A DNA stretch of 6,541 nt from Bacteroidota bacterium (GTDB taxonomy: Bacteria > Bacteroidota > Bacteroidia > NS11-12g > UBA9320). The position numbers and the translations under genes are program-made. Below are positions 5,817 to 6,541 of this stretch, in pieces; position 1 is the first letter of the stretch; each line of letters begins with the position of its first letter. The stretch is taken from the NCBI GenBank assembly GCA_003484585.1, contig DNBZ01000322.1:1-6541 (forward strand), given 5' to 3'. The notes beneath the pieces were generated by a model. It ran no database searches and was not told the DNA's origin. It was given only the letters and a program-made list of their open reading frames with translations.

Positions 5817-6541
5817 ATGGCATCCTCTTTTTTCGCTTTATTAGATGATATCTCTATACTAATGGATGATGTAGCCACCATGAGTAAGGTAGCTACTGAA
5901 AAAACGGCAGGTATCCTAGGCGATGATTTAGCTGTAAATGCAGAGAAATCATCTGGATTTTTAAATAATAGAGAACTTCCTGTGTTATGGCAAATAACCA
6001 AAGCCTCATTACTCAATAAAGTAATGATATTACCTGTAGCTTTTTTGCTAAGTGCATTTGTTCCCATCGTTATTACTATTATTTTAATAATGGGAGGTGT
6101 GTATCTGTCTTATGAAGGAGTAGAAAAAATAATAGGATTCCTGTTTCATAGAGGACATAAGAAACAAGTAAAAGAGATAGTAGGTCAAACAGATGAGGAG
6201 CTAAAAACCCAAGAAAACGAAAAAGTAAAATCGGCCGTCTTTGTGGACTTTATACTATCCATAGAAATTGTAATCATAGCGTTAAGTACGGTAACTGAGA
6301 GCAAAATACTCGTCCAAATAATTGTGGTTACTTTAATAGCCTTACTGGCTACAGTAGGTGTATACGGTATAGTAGCATTAATCGTACGAATGGATGATAT
6401 GGGCTACAAGCTTATAAAAGCGAACAAGAGTAAGTTTGCTAACACACTTGGTATGGGATTAGTAAATGCACTACCATGGGTTATTAAAACACTAAACGTA
6501 GTAGGGACCGTAGCACTTATTCTAGTAGCAGGGGGTATCTT
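5817..6541 (+). CDS. yedI: DUF808 family inner-membrane protein (YedI type), 3' end outside window
   Basis: The frame is open from ATG 5817-5819 to the window edge and gives 241 residues; E. coli YedI has about 300, so roughly 60 are missing. The N-terminus is strongly diagnostic of the family: 'FFALLDDISILMDD' (5-18), 'KTAGILGDDLAVNAE' (29-43) and 'NNRELPVLW' (50-58). Membrane segments are predicted by eye at about 68-95, 141-159, 166-191 and 223-241. The 'GGVYLSYEGVEKII' stretch (93-106) is another conserved family piece, followed by a charged cytosolic-looking loop (111-138). The biochemical function of the family is not established; a transport or channel-like role is only a guess. The start is chosen because the conserved N-terminal segment begins within a few residues of it. 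There is no Shine-Dalgarno; the leader is A-rich. The symbol is borrowed from E. coli. Confidence 0.92.
   Translation, partial: MASSFFALLDDISILMDDVATMSKVATEKTAGILGDDLAVNAEKSSGFLNNRELPVLWQITKASLLNKVMILPVAFLLSAFVPIVITIILIMGGVYLSYEGVEKIIGFLFHRGHKKQVKEIVGQTDEELKTQENEKVKSAVFVDFILSIEIVIIALSTVTESKILVQIIVVTLIALLATVGVYGIVALIVRMDDMGYKLIKANKSKFANTLGMGLVNALPWVIKTLNVVGTVALILVAGGI

Noticed and set aside
5804..6067. 87-codon open frame on the minus strand within yedI
   Set aside because: It lies antisense to the strongly recognised DUF808 N-terminus, and its translation resembles no family I know; it is a shadow frame.

Overview
The window looks like an ordinary chromosomal segment of a low-GC member of the Bacteroidota, most likely a marine-type flavobacterium. 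Four things point that way: a secreted protein with a type IX secretion (T9SS) sorting domain; start codons without Shine-Dalgarno sequences; promoter-like boxes of the Bacteroidota form TAnnTTTG; and protein variants typical of the phylum, such as an SRAP protein with a 'GFYEHHH' segment and a glycosyltransferase beginning 'VSGFTFIRNA'. The genus cannot be fixed from the sequence alone.

Layout from left to right: (1) 1-261, + strand, the C-terminal end of a polysaccharide-deacetylase-like protein; (2) 258-1124, - strand, a family 2 glycosyltransferase with a GTG start, converging on the first gene with a 4-base overlap of stop codons; (3) 1125-1202, a short spacer holding a 13-bp intrinsic terminator, an 18-bp perfect palindrome and a -7-like box; (4) 1203-3254, - strand, a 683-residue secreted protein with an Omp28/thioredoxin-like domain (CGPC plus a probable cis-proline) and a C-terminal T9SS sorting domain; (5) 3255-3394, a divergent promoter region; (6) 3395-4162, + strand, an SRAP (YedK/HMCES) abasic-site shield protein; (7) 4217-5656, + strand, a complete M20C aminoacyl-histidine dipeptidase (PepD); (8) 5657-5816, a spacer bounded by a perfect 14-bp inverted repeat; (9) 5817 to the window end, + strand, a DUF808/YedI membrane protein cut off by the window edge.

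The genes do not form an obvious single pathway. The first two probably belong to cell-surface glycan synthesis. The secreted T9SS protein is a surface or periplasm-exit product. The SRAP, PepD and YedI genes are housekeeping genes in tandem, apparently with separate promoter-like boxes. I saw no mobile element gene, CRISPR array, tRNA or rRNA, and no convincing new multi-gene system. The observations most worth a second look are the 14-bp inverted repeat whose right arm ends just upstream of the yedI start, the recurrent -7-like boxes only 4-7 nt from start codons (possible leaderless mRNAs), and the redox-competent-looking thioredoxin-like domain in the T9SS cargo.
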